A stretch of DNA of 64,000 bases. Source: Marinicella algicola. Lineage in GTDB: Bacteria > Pseudomonadota > Gammaproteobacteria > Xanthomonadales > Marinicellaceae. Under the pieces are notes generated by a model. The model was not told the DNA's origin. It was given only the letters and a program-made list of their open reading frames with translations, and made no database searches. This document shows, one piece after another, positions 1 to 8,205 of this stretch. Position 1 is the stretch's first letter. Every line of letters begins with the position of its first letter. The stretch is taken from assembly GCF_028401385.1 (NCBI RefSeq), contig NZ_JAQOMR010000001.1, positions 1,304,501 to 1,368,500 of the forward strand, given 5' to 3'. A program made the translations under genes and the position numbers.

Positions 1-558
1 AGGTTCGACAGGCCATATACCGAACTTGCCTATCAGCCGATGCTGGAAATACTCGACTATCTCCTTTCGGAAGGTTTCCAGACCCACATCGTTTCTGGCG
101 GCGGCATCGAGTTCATGCGTGTGATCACCAACGCAGTTTACGGTATCCCGCCCCAGCAGGTCGTGGGCTCCGTGGTTGAGACGAAGTATGAAATTGTCGA
201 TGGCGCGCCACAACTGACCCGGCTGCCATCTCTTGCGTTCAACGACGACAAAGGCGGCAAACCGGTCGGCATCAACACCGCAATCGGCAAACGCCCCGTC
301 ATGGCCTTCGGAAATTCCGATGGCGACCGGCAGATGCTCGAATGGACCACAGCCGGCCCGGGCGAACGACTTGCGCTTCTGGTGAACCATGACGACGCGG
401 ACCGAGAATACGCTTACGGACCGGCCGGTGGGCTGCCAGGCACAAACTTCGGTCACCTCTCTCAGGCAACGGTGGATGAGGCTGAGGCGAGCGGCTGGAT
501 CGTGATCAGCATGAAGCACGATTGGGCAAGTGTGTTCCCGGCCCCTGAAACTGAGTGA
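1..558 (+). CDS. HAD-superfamily phosphatase, 5' end outside window
   Basis: The open frame runs in from the left edge, so the first visible Met (base 40) is internal and the catalytic DxD motif lies outside the window. The visible part has HAD motif II (HIVSGGG, the conserved Ser that holds phosphate) and motif IV (FGNSDGDRQML, acidic residues that bind Mg2+), with a motif III Lys probably in NDDKGGKP. This is the layout of phosphoserine-phosphatase-like HAD hydrolases that remove phosphate from small molecules. The substrate cannot be told. The stop is followed by about 380 bases without a gene, so this is the last gene of its unit. Family assignment is confident, function is not. Confidence 0.8.
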   Translation, partial: RFDRPYTELAYQPMLEILDYLLSEGFQTHIVSGGGIEFMRVITNAVYGIPPQQVVGSVVETKYEIVDGAPQLTRLPSLAFNDDKGGKPVGINTAIGKRPVMAFGNSDGDRQMLEWTTAGPGERLALLVNHDDADREYAYGPAGGLPGTNFGHLSQATVDEAEASGWIVISMKHDWASVFPAPETE

Positions 559-940
559 TTGCGCGGCGTTCTTGATAGATCATTGCGATCCGAGGTCACA
601 GAAATAGTGCTCGATTGAAATAACTATTGAACGTCTCCTCTAGATAGGAAATCACGCTATACCAAATGTCCGGAATGGGGGCGCGAAGCTGCCGTCATCA
701 GTTGCCGTACCGGGGTAGATCGCGAAAATATGGAAGGAGGTGAACGGGCGGCTCCGTTTTGCGGCGGAGGCGCGGGGCTCGGTTTTCCAGAAAATGCTGG
801 ACCAAAGTTGCATCAAATATCTATTTTTATTATGTTTTTTGAACAAACGGGCCGATTCAGAAAATTTTGGTGACTCGGGGTGCACGAGAAATGACGATTT
901 CGTGCACTCTTATGCTTCATTGGCAGCAAATTGAAAAGAT
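559..940. other. Intergenic stretch without recognised gene
   Basis: Short open frames exist on both strands, but none resembles a known family or has a convincing ribosome binding site. A purine-rich block near 730-750 (aaggaggtgaa) resembles a strong Shine-Dalgarno but leads to no credible protein. The stretch ends at the 3' end of the minus-strand tRNA-Arg. Confidence 0.6.
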
Positions 941-1018
941 TGGCGACCCCTGCAGGATTCTGAACCTGCGACCGTCGGCTTAGAAGGCCGGTGCTCTATC
1001 CAGCTGAGCTAAGGGGCC
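941..1018 (-). tRNA. tRNA-Arg, anticodon TCT
   Basis: Read on the minus strand, the sequence folds as a cloverleaf. The acceptor stem GGCCCCT pairs with AGGGGTC, the D-arm is GCTC/GAGC, and the anticodon loop CTTCTAA carries TCT (anticodon bases at 982-984, decodes AGA). The terminal CCA is encoded (941-943). Two oddities are visible: the T-loop has eight bases (TTCAGAAT) instead of seven, and the outer pair of the anticodon stem is C-A. Either could be a read error, as single-base errors are common in this window, or a real variant. The rest of the cloverleaf is sound. Confidence 0.88.
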
Positions 1019-1166
1019 GGTTTGGCGCGTGGAACATGGGCGGAATGAATGACCCATCCGTTTTGAAAAGACAACCTGCCAATCTGACAAACACAATGAG
1101 GAGGAAACCGTTAAGGCTCATCTGCCTGCAAGCTGCAACCATTTTCATGGTGAAAAGAACGGCCTT

Positions 1167-1472
1167 TCAGTGTGTCCAGGGCTGGATGCGGTCGGATCTG
1201 AAATTGTCGGAATAGGAAACGACTTTTTCCTTGGCGTCCTTCGGCGCAATAACACGATAGGCTATGCCGTGGCGGCGGGCGTAGTCTTCCGCCTCTTGCT
1301 GCGTTTCAAAGCTCAGCTTCACCTGCTGCAACATATCGGAAGACGAGGTATAACCGAAGAGAGGGTCGATCGTGCGCGGTGTCTGCTGATCAAACTCCAG
1401 CACCCACTGTTGGGTCTTGGCCTGGCCTTGCTGCATTGCCGTTCTGGCGGGACGATAGATCTTCGCCGACAT
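1167..1472 (-). CDS. NDUFS4-like accessory subunit of respiratory complex I
   Basis: This 101-residue protein matches the ETC complex I subunit conserved-region family (NDUFS4/18-kDa subunit). Typical features are the start MSAKIYRPARTAMQ, the WVLEF strand, and the C-terminal segment that ends in SYSDNFRSDRIQPWTH. In alphaproteobacteria this is a small peripheral subunit of NADH:quinone oxidoreductase at the inner membrane. An upstream extension of the frame exists, but the start at 1472 has a GGAG ribosome binding site and fits the family length. It stands alone between the tRNA and the IS256 element. Frame intact. Confidence 0.85.
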   Translation of the reverse strand: MSAKIYRPARTAMQQGQAKTQQWVLEFDQQTPRTIDPLFGYTSSSDMLQQVKLSFETQQEAEDYARRHGIAYRVIAPKDAKEKVVSYSDNFRSDRIQPWTH

Positions 1473-1601
1473 CCTGTATGCTCCGTTTGGGTTGCGCGCC
1501 GACTGGCGCACCGAACTTCGGTTCTTCTGAAGCAATTTTCGCTTTCGGGCAATAAAAATCAAGGTCTGGCGCCACAAGCGCTCAAAAATCCACCATCCCG
1601 T

Positions 1602-2913
1602 GGGTCTATCCCGAATTTTGTGCTCTTGCGTGGTAACTGCTCTTTGATGAGCCCCACGTATGAGCACCGACAATGACCTTTTGGACCACCTGATGGAAGG
1701 GCGTTCGCCCTGTGATCTGTTCGGCAAGGATGGTCTTCTGTCCGAACTGACGAAGGCCCTGGCCGAACGTGTCCTGAACACCGAGCTGGACGTCGATCTC
1801 GATGAGGAACAGGCTGACGCAGTGCCCGAAGGCCATAATCGGCCCGCAAACCGCCGCAATGGCAGCAGCATGACGGTGACCACCGACAGCGGCTAGGTGG
1901 TCATCGACATCCCGCGCGAGCGCAACGGCACCTTCGATCCGGTGCTGATCGCCAAATACCAGCGCCGTTTTCCTGATATCGACCGCAAGATCATTTCGAT
2001 GTACGCAAGGGGCATGACAACCCACGAGATTCAGGGGCATATCGAGGAGATCTACGGCGTCGAGACGTCACCCGGCCTGATTTCCGCAATCACCGATACC
2101 GTGATGGATGAGGTCGCGGCATGACAGAACCGCCCTCTGGAGCCCTGCTATCCGATCGTCTTCATGGATGCGATCCGGGCCAATATCCGCAGCGACGGAG
2201 CGGTTTCGAACAAGGCGGCCATCGTGGCACTGGCCGTTTTGCCGGACGGCACGCGCGACGTTCTGGGCCAGTGGTTCCAGACCAATGAGGGCGCAAAATT
2301 CTGGGCCGGCGTGCTTGGCGAACTGCACAACCGGGCGTTCAGGACATCATGATTGCCGCCGTCGACGGTCTCAAGGGCTTTCCGCAGGCCATCGAGGCGG
2401 CCTTCCCAAGGACGCAGGTTCAAACCTGTATCGTCACATCTCCTCCGCCATTCCATGAACTTCGCCAGCGACAAGGACCACAAGGCCGTCGTCAGGGCGC
2501 TCAAGACGGTCTACACGGGCGAAACGTCGAGGCGGCGGAACAGGCGCTGGCAACCTTTGAGGGCAGCGATCTCGCCAGGTGCTATCCGGCGATCGCGCCG
2601 AGTTGGCGGCGGGCCTGGAACGCGGTCATCCCGTTTCTCGATTACCCGCCCGAAGTGCGCCGGCTGATCTACACCACGAATTCCATCGAGGAGCTGAATT
2701 CGAAAATCCGCCGCGCCGTCAGAGCCCGAGGCCACTTCCCAAGTGACGAGGCCGCGGCCAAGTTGATCTATCTGACCCTCAATGCTAGCTTCACAGGGTG
2801 GAAACGTTCAGTGCGCGAATGCCACGCCGTCAAAAGCCAGCTCGCCATCAGGTTCGACAACGTTTCCTTATGTTCTGGAATAACGTCACGGCACAAAATT
2901 TTAGACAGTCTCA
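1602..2913 (+). mobile_element. Degenerate IS256-family insertion sequence
   Basis: About 1.31 kb, the usual IS256 size. The left end near 1602-1625 (gggtctatcccgaattttg) and the right end near 2891-2913, read as complement (gagactgtctaaaattttg), share a core AATTTTGTGC and act as imperfect terminal inverted repeats. The span between them holds the transposase remnant. I could not find an exact 8-bp target duplication, so the ends may have drifted by a few bases. Confidence 0.7.
1660..2890 (+). pseudogene. IS256-family transposase, inactivated
   Basis: Fragments in all three frames line up with one Transposase_mut (IS256) protein. The N-terminus is MSTDNDLLDHLMEG. It is followed by VVIDIPRERNGTFDP, then MYARGMTTHEI, then the first catalytic Asp region (PIVFMDAI), AAVDGLKGFPQAI with the second Asp, and RLIYTTNSIEELNSKIRR with the catalytic Glu. 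Unlike most broken genes here, this one has in-frame nonsense codons (near 1894 and 2122) as well as several frame breaks, so it is very probably a true dead copy. No intact copy is seen in the window. Confidence 0.85.
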
Positions 2914-3178
2914 TCCGGACAGCCACTGCAGCCTCCAACCGCGCGGTCAAAACACCCGCTACAGGCGCTGTGCGCTAAAAACGCTCGTTTCCGCTGCGCT
3001 CGTCATTCACTTCCCCGTCAAACGTTGATGCGATCAACCCGCACAGCTTTGCAGAGCACCAGAAGCACGTTAAGATTACAAATCTTCAAGTGCGCATGCA
3101 CAACGACCAGGAGACCGGCCGCTTGCATTGCTAGAATTGCAGCGACATCCAATATATGAGGAAAGGCCCGCCGAACAG

Positions 3179-4643
3179 ATGAGCAGCATGTCGAACGAAA
3201 GCACCTCCGGGCATGAGTTGTTCGAACTTGCCCCAATCGCGATGTGGGTCGAGGATTTCAGTGCAGTAAAGGTCATTTTCGACAAATGGCGTACGAACGG
3301 TGTTAGCGATATCATCCCGTTTTTGCGCGAGGACATGTCACGTGTTGCTGAATGTGCCCATGCCATCCGCGTACTGAAGGTCAATCGCAAGACGCTGGAG
3401 CTTTTCGAGGCCAGAGACACCGCTGAGCTTGTCGACAATATCGGTTCCGTTTTCCGGGACGAAATGCTCGAGACTCATATCGACGAGCTGGCACAACTGT
3501 TCGAGGGCAAGCTGAATTTCACCAGCTACACCGTGAACTACACGCTCTCTGGCAAACGGCTCGACGTTCAGCTGCGGGGCCAGGTCTTGCCGGGCCACGA
3601 GGAAACGCTAGACTACGTCCTGCTGGCGACGGAGGATGTGACTGAACGCGAGGAAGCCCATCGGCGCGAAAGGTTCCAGTCGCTCTACGCCCAAGGCTTG
3701 TTCGAACATTCGCCGGTCTCGCTCTGGGTCGAAGACTTTTCGCGCATCCACACCTTGCTCGCCGAACTGCGGGCACGCCATATCGTCAACCTGAGAGTTT
3801 TCCTGGACGTACATCCGGAATTTATACGTCAGTGTCTCGGAGAAATCCGCGTTATCGACGTCAATCAGGCCACGCTTCATATGTTCCGCGCGCCCAATCG
3901 CCAGGTGCTGCTGCAAAACCAGCATGTCGTGTTTCGCGATGATGTCGAGGACCATTTCCGCGAGCAGTTGATCGACCTCTGGGAGGGCCGGCTGCTGCAC
4001 TCCCACGAGGTGATGAACTATGCTCTCGACGGCTCCGAACGCTACGTCCTGCTTCAGTTCTCGGTTTTTCCCGGCCATGAAGAAGACTGGTCGCTGGTCC
4101 TGGTTTCGCTGACTGACATTACCGCGCGCAAGAAGGCAGAGGCCTATCTAGAATATCTTGGCCGCCATGACGTTCTGACCAAGCTGTATAACCGGTCTTT
4201 CTACACCGAAGAGGTCAACCGGCTGGAACGCAAGAGAGTCTGTCCCGTCGGCTTGCTGATCATCGATCTCAACGGCCTGAAGGAATCCAATGACGCGCTG
4301 GGGCATGACGCCGGGGACAGCCTGCTGCGTCGGCTTGGTGAGGTCCTGAACGAATCGGTCTCACTGCCGAACTGCGCCGCTCGCATCGGCGGTGACGAAT
4401 TCGCGGTGTTGATGCCCGGCGCCGATAGCAAGGCGGCAGAGGTCGCCCTTGAAGAAATCTACAGGGTCCTTGAGGTCAACAACCAGTTCTATGCCGATGC
4501 TCCGATCAGCATTTCCGCCGGAATGGCGATCTGCGAGACAAGCGAAACGATCGAGATCGGCAGTGCGCCGTGCAGACGCCGAGATGTACCGCAAGAAGCG
4601 CGAATTCTACGCACTCCGGCAAAATACCGGAACCAACGGTTGA
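3179..4643 (+). CDS. Diguanylate cyclase with two PAS-like domains (GGDEF), one frame break
   Basis: Makes cyclic di-GMP from GTP, presumably in the cytoplasm, as no signal peptide or membrane helix is seen. Two similar PAS-like sensor domains come first; each opens with the same kind of motif (APIAMWVEDFS, then SPVSLWVEDFS). A GGDEF domain follows, from HDVLTKLYNRSFY to the signature RIGGDEFAVLMPG. The RxxD inhibitory site normally five residues before GGDEF is absent (LPNC instead). Near 4563 the frame is lost; the true C-terminus continues in another frame with DAEMYRKKREF and stops at 4643. The Met at 3179 is preceded by AGGAAAGG, so I prefer it over an in-frame start at 3128. No EAL domain. 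Confidence 0.85.
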
Positions 4644-4671
4644 AGCTCTTTTCACAGACATTTTGGGATAA

Positions 4672-4717
4672 TGGTCGGAGGGGAGAGATTCGAACTCCGC
4701 CGCTCTGGTCCCAAACC
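4672..4717 (-). other. 3' fragment of tRNA-Pro(TGG), probable attachment-site remnant
   Basis: On the minus strand, 46 bases match the 3' half of a rhizobial tRNA-Pro: the anticodon loop TTTGGGA with TGG, the T-arm GGAGTTCGAATCTCTCC, the acceptor 3' strand and CCA. There is no matching D-arm or 5' acceptor strand upstream, so this is not a working gene. A 3' tRNA fragment of this kind is what site-specific integration of a genomic island leaves at its far end. The orientation places the island side at higher coordinates, where the insertion-sequence remnants begin. No integrase gene is seen in the window. Confidence 0.7.
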
Positions 4718-4984
4718 GGAAAAAGAAGGCTCATTTCCGAGAAATCAGGACCTTCTTGCATAAACGTTACAAGAACAATTGGAGAACTTTCGTACTGTGC
4801 ACCCACACTGCTCTCATAGATTTCCTTCTATGGGCATTAGTACAGCACTCATGAGGTCACCCAGTCACACCTGTGCCACTCGGGGCTAAATGCGCGCGGA
4901 GAGCACTCCTTTGGCATCTCCTACATTGATTTCACATCGTAATCTGAAATATTTTGATGAAATTTTACACTTTTCATTGCACGT

Positions 4985-5212
4985 TCAGTGGCAAGCAAAC
5001 CGCAGTACCGCCGCATGCAGGTCGACGCGTTCAAAAACCTCCAGCAGTCGAAGAACCTGCACGTATTCTCGCCAGCCATGTTTTGCCATGCGGCCTTCCA
5101 TCAGGCGAGGCAGCGTTGAGAATTCCTCCGGCAGTTCCCACCCCTGAAGAGGCGCTGCCTGATCCAGCGCATTGATCTTCTGCTCGATTGCCTCGGGCGA
5201 AATTGCGGTGAT
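4985..5212 (-). pseudogene. C-terminal fragment of IS21-family transposase (IstA)
   Basis: About 75 residues resemble the end of IstA proteins: GRMAKHGWREYVQVLRLLEV followed by the DLHAAV segment (family pattern 'GTREYVQVLRLLE...VHAAV'). There is no integrase core and no IstB partner, so it is a remnant. It abuts an oppositely oriented IS701 fragment, which shows nested or successive insertions downstream of the tRNA-Pro fragment. Confidence 0.65.
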
Positions 5213-5228
5213 TCTGAGCTTGCGGCTG

Positions 5229-5645
5229 CTTCTTTCAGAAAGCTGGACGAGCGATGTCACGCGCATGGAGAAAGCTGGTGTGCCTGCGCCCTTGCAGGGA
5301 TACCACACGAAGCCCGAGATCTCGATTGAAGAGATCGATCGTGTCATCGCTGCAGGAGTGCGCTTCGGCTGCGTGCTGGCCGATTCCGGTTACGGGCTTT
5401 CCGCTCCGTTCCGGCAGGTACTGAGCGCATGTGGCCTTTGCTGGGCCGTGGGTATCCTCGGCACCAGAAGGTTTACCCCTCCAATGTTCAACTGATTTCC
5501 CCGGTCGCGGGGCACGGTCGCCCCGTGTGCGACGTTTGCCGGACGTCAAATCCATGGGTGCGCAGGCCATGCTTGAAGACGCGAAGTGGCGACAGGTCAG
5601 TTGGCGCAAGGGAACGACGGGACGCCTGAGGCGGCTCGGTTTGTT
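5229..5645 (+). pseudogene. Fragment of IS701-family DDE transposase
   Basis: Segments such as ESWTSDVTRMEKAGVP, EIDRVIAAGVRFGCVLADSG, QKVYPSNVQLISPVAG and MLEDAKWRQVSWRKGT match the middle of IS701-type (DDE superfamily endonuclease) transposases; the 'GVRFGCVLADSGYG' block holds a catalytic Asp. The pieces lie in more than one frame, and both N- and C-terminal parts are absent. Its right side is cut by the IS3-family element that starts at 5646. Not functional. Confidence 0.7.
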
Positions 5646-5687
5646 TGAACGGGCTGATGGTCGTTCTTAAGTGGTTTTCGGCCTTGT

Positions 5688-6517
5688 TTATATTGCCTCT
5701 GATATCGCGGGCAGCGCGTTGAAGTAAGCCTGATCGGGTGTCTTCCGGTCAAGCGATGAATGCGGACGGCGGCTGTTGTAAAGGTCAGATATCGTCCGAT
5801 CCCGGCTCGGGCTTCTGCGACCGTCTTGTAGGCGTGAAGATAAACCTCTTCATATTTGATAGACCGCCAAAGCCGCTCGACGAAGACGTTGTCGCGCCAT
5901 GCGTCCTTGCCATCCATCGATATCTTGATCTCGGCGTCTTTCAGAACGCCGGTAAAATCAATAGATGTGAACTGCGATCCCTGATCGCTGCTGAATATCT
6001 CGGGCTTGCCATATCGGGCGAGCGCTTCCTCGACGGCTTCAATGCAGAACGCGGCTTCCAGCGTGATCGAAAGCTTCCACGACAACACCCGGCGGCTGAA
6101 CCAGTCGATGACGGCACAGAGATAGACAAAGCCTCGCGCCATCGGCACATACGTGATGTCGAGTGCCCAGGCCTGATTGGGGCGGGTGACCGCAACATTC
6201 TTCAGGAGATACGGATAAATCTTGTGGCCCGGCGCCGGTTTCGAGGTGTTCGCACGGCGGTATATGGCCTCAATACCCATCTTCCTCATCAGCGTTCTGA
6301 CGTGCAGCCGCCCGACGTGATGGCCTTCCGCTGTCAAAAGCCCCTGCAGCATCCGGCTTCCGGCGAAGGGGTAGTCCAGATGCAGCTCGTCAATCCGGCG
6401 CATCAGCGCCAGATCTGCCGCCGATGTCGCCCGAGGCAGATAGTAGACACTGCCACGGCTGATGCCGAGAGCCCGGGCCTGACGGGAAATGGGAAGGGTA
6501 TGGTTCCGGTCGATCAT
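5688..6517 (-). CDS. IS3-family transposase OrfB (rve integrase core), one frame break
   Basis: DDE integrase core: first Asp in WALDITYVPM, second in FSSDQGSQFTS, Glu in DNVFVERLWRS. The N-terminal segment MIDRNHTLPISRQARALGIS with SRGSVYYLPR is typical of OrfB proteins in this group. Near 5780 one T is missing from a run. With it restored, the family's normal C-terminus (NSRRPHSSLDRKTPDQAYF) reads on to a stop at 5688. As most nearby breaks are of this kind, the gene may be intact in the organism. In IS3 elements OrfB is often made as an OrfAB fusion by programmed frameshifting. Confidence 0.85.
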
Positions 6518-6557
6518 CGTTTTCCGCTCAGCAATCCGGCCTTGCCGAGCGCGCCGG

Positions 6558-6848
6558 TTATCGCAGCCGAGACCTGTGGCTCGGCGGAGCATCGTTCTCC
6601 AACGTCAGTTCGCCGATCTTCGCATGAAGGTTATTGACGTCAACGACAGGCGCGGCGTCTTCCTTGCGCCCATCATCGAAGACGTTCATCGCGCCTTCGA
6701 GCAATTGATCTTTCCATTGCTTGATCTGGTTGGCGTGGATGCCGAACTGCTGCGAAAGCTCCACCATCGTCTTTTCGCCCTGGATCGCGGCAAGCGCGAC
6801 TTTCGCTTGGAAAGCGGGGCTGTGATTGCAGCGGGGCCTTCTTGTCAT
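6558..6848 (-). CDS. IS3-family OrfA, helix-turn-helix transposase subunit
   Basis: A helix-turn-helix protein (HTH_Tnp_1) starting MTRRPRCNHSPAFQAKVALA, with the recognition region VELSQQFGIHANQIKQWKDQ followed by a leucine-rich linker (NLHAKIGELTLEN). It binds the element's ends and joins OrfB after frameshifting. A start 42 bases further upstream is possible, but MTRRPR is the family-typical one. The frame after 'LTLEND' diverges from the usual OrfA-OrfB junction, so a further base may be missing there. Confidence 0.8.
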   Translation of the reverse strand: MTRRPRCNHSPAFQAKVALAAIQGEKTMVELSQQFGIHANQIKQWKDQLLEGAMNVFDDGRKEDAAPVVDVNNLHAKIGELTLENDAPPSHRSRLR

Positions 6849-7014
6849 AAGGGCTCCTGCTGACGGCATGATGCCGGATCGAAGAGCCAAAAACCACTTA
6901 TCTCGCCTGTTCAGTTTTCCCGAGCCACTTCTGCTATTGCAATATATTTCACTCTATAGGGAAAATATCAAAGTGTGTTGACAGCGTTCCGCTCTGCCGC
7001 CTAACGTCCAGATG

Positions 7015-7085
7015 CGCAATAAATTGCGTTGCGTGATATTAATTTCGTGCGGTACTTTTTTTGCGTACCGATGATCTTGGATCAT
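7015..7085. promoter_or_regulatory. Leader with three DNA dyads before the sugar/polyol operon
   Basis: Three perfect dyads lie in 71 bases upstream of the first operon gene: CGCAAT-AA-ATTGCG (7015-7028), CGGTAC-N9-GTACCG (7050-7070, with a T7 run in the centre) and ATGATC-TTG-GATCAT (7071-7085). A TTGACA hexamer near 6978 could be a -35 box. These are likely binding sites for the SorC-type regulator encoded within the operon, though which dyad it uses cannot be told. The middle dyad could also form an RNA hairpin. Confidence 0.55.
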
Positions 7086-7104
7086 GGTCTTCTGGGAGGA
7101 GGAA

Positions 7105-8120
7105 ATGATGAAACTTACTATGGGCGGTGCGGTGACATCTCTGGCGCTTGCAGCATTTGTCTCCGGCACAGCGCCGGCTTCGGCCGATACAATCAAATGC
7201 GAGCCGGGTGAAACCTATGTCATGAATGTCATGGTTTCGGCGCACCCTTATTGGGTGCCGGTATATGAGGGCTTCAAGCAGGCGGCTGACGCCTTTGGCT
7301 GTGAAACCCTCTTCTCCGGAACGCCGGATTACGACATCACCAAGCAGATTGCCTCATTCGAGCAGGATCTGGTGAAGCAGCCGGCGGGCGTTTTGCTGCA
7401 TCCGATGCAGGCCGATCCCTTTATCGAGCCGATCAACCAGGCCGTCGACAGCGGGGTTGCCGTGGTGACATTTGCGGCCGACTCGCCGAATTCCAAGCGA
7501 ACCTCCTACATCACCTCCGACAATCTGGCCGAAGCCAAGTTCGCAGCGGAGGAGATCGTCAGCCAGATCGGCGAAGACGGCGAATATGCGGTTCTGGAAA
7601 ATCCTGGCCAATCCAACCATGATCTTCGTGTCACGGCGCTGATCTCCTATATGGAAGACAACTACCCGGACATGAAGCTGGTCGGTCGGCAGACAACCAA
7701 TCAGGACAGCAATGCCGCCTATCGGGCGACGGCTTCCATTCTCCAGGCCAATCCCAATCTCGGCGCGATGTGGATCCCGGAAGCGGGCTCTGCCGAGGGC
7801 GCGGTCGCGGCCGTCAACGAAACCGGCGCCGACGTGCTGATCATGCATGCCGATATCACGCCGGCGACGCTCGAGCAGATCAAGGCCGGCAATATTCACA
7901 TGGCGCTCAGCCCGAACCAGGGCATGCAGGGCTTTCTCGGCTTTCTGGCGACGTTCTTCGCCGTGCACAGTGACGTGTTCGATCCGTTCAACGACTACAA
8001 GGTCTCTGGCTTTAACCCGTTTCAGATTCCTTTGCCGACAACGGCTTTGCCGTCATCACCAAAGAGAACGCCGAAAGCTTCGACCTCAACACATACATGG
8101 AAGGTCGCGATGTGAACTGA
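7105..8120 (+). CDS. Periplasmic sugar/polyol-binding protein of ABC transporter, one frame break
   Basis: Type I periplasmic binding protein of the ribose/LacI-like class. A signal peptide (MKLTMGGAVTSLALAAF, cleavage after ASA near residue 25) leads to the first sugar-fold strand (VMNVMVSAHPYWVPVYEGF). Further blocks are the PAGVLLHPMQADP region and the DVLIMHADITPATLEQI region near the hinge. A GGGAGGAGGAA ribosome binding site supports the start at 7105 rather than 7084. At 8031-8033 a T is missing from a T-run; restoring it gives FADNGFAVITKENAE and a stop at 8120. It delivers the substrate to the ATPase and permease that follow. Substrate unknown; the catabolic genes suggest a sugar alcohol or rare sugar. 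Confidence 0.85.
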
Positions 8121-8121
8121 G

Positions 8122-8135
8122 CCCTTTCGCAAGGG
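8122..8135 (+). terminator. Small hairpin between binding-protein and ATPase genes
   Basis: Five-base-pair stem CCCTT/AAGGG around a TCGC loop directly after the binding-protein stop codon, without a T-run. Such hairpins commonly stabilise the binding-protein transcript over the downstream ABC genes; this role is inferred. Confidence 0.35.
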
Positions 8136-8205
8136 TATATCATGGGCGGTGGCGGTGGCCGCCACCGTCCGCAGCAGTTTCAATCCGAGATTAAGGGCGC
8201 TCGCC

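Larger units (their letters stand above)
5646..6913 (-). mobile_element. IS3-family insertion sequence with 3-bp target duplication
   Basis: About 1.27 kb with orfA and orfB on the minus strand. Terminal inverted repeats begin TGAACGGGC at the left and TGAACAGGC at the right (read inwards), and both ends share an inner block TAAGTGGTTTT. The trinucleotide gtt flanks both sides (5643-5645 and 6914-6916), as expected for IS3 transposition. This marks a clean, comparatively recent insertion into older mobile debris. Confidence 0.85.

Noticed and set aside
720..760. Purine-rich aaggaggtgaa block as a strong translation start
   Set aside because: No credible protein follows in any frame.
7084..7104. 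Upstream start for the binding protein at 7084
   Set aside because: It would place the Shine-Dalgarno inside the coding sequence and spoil the signal peptide.
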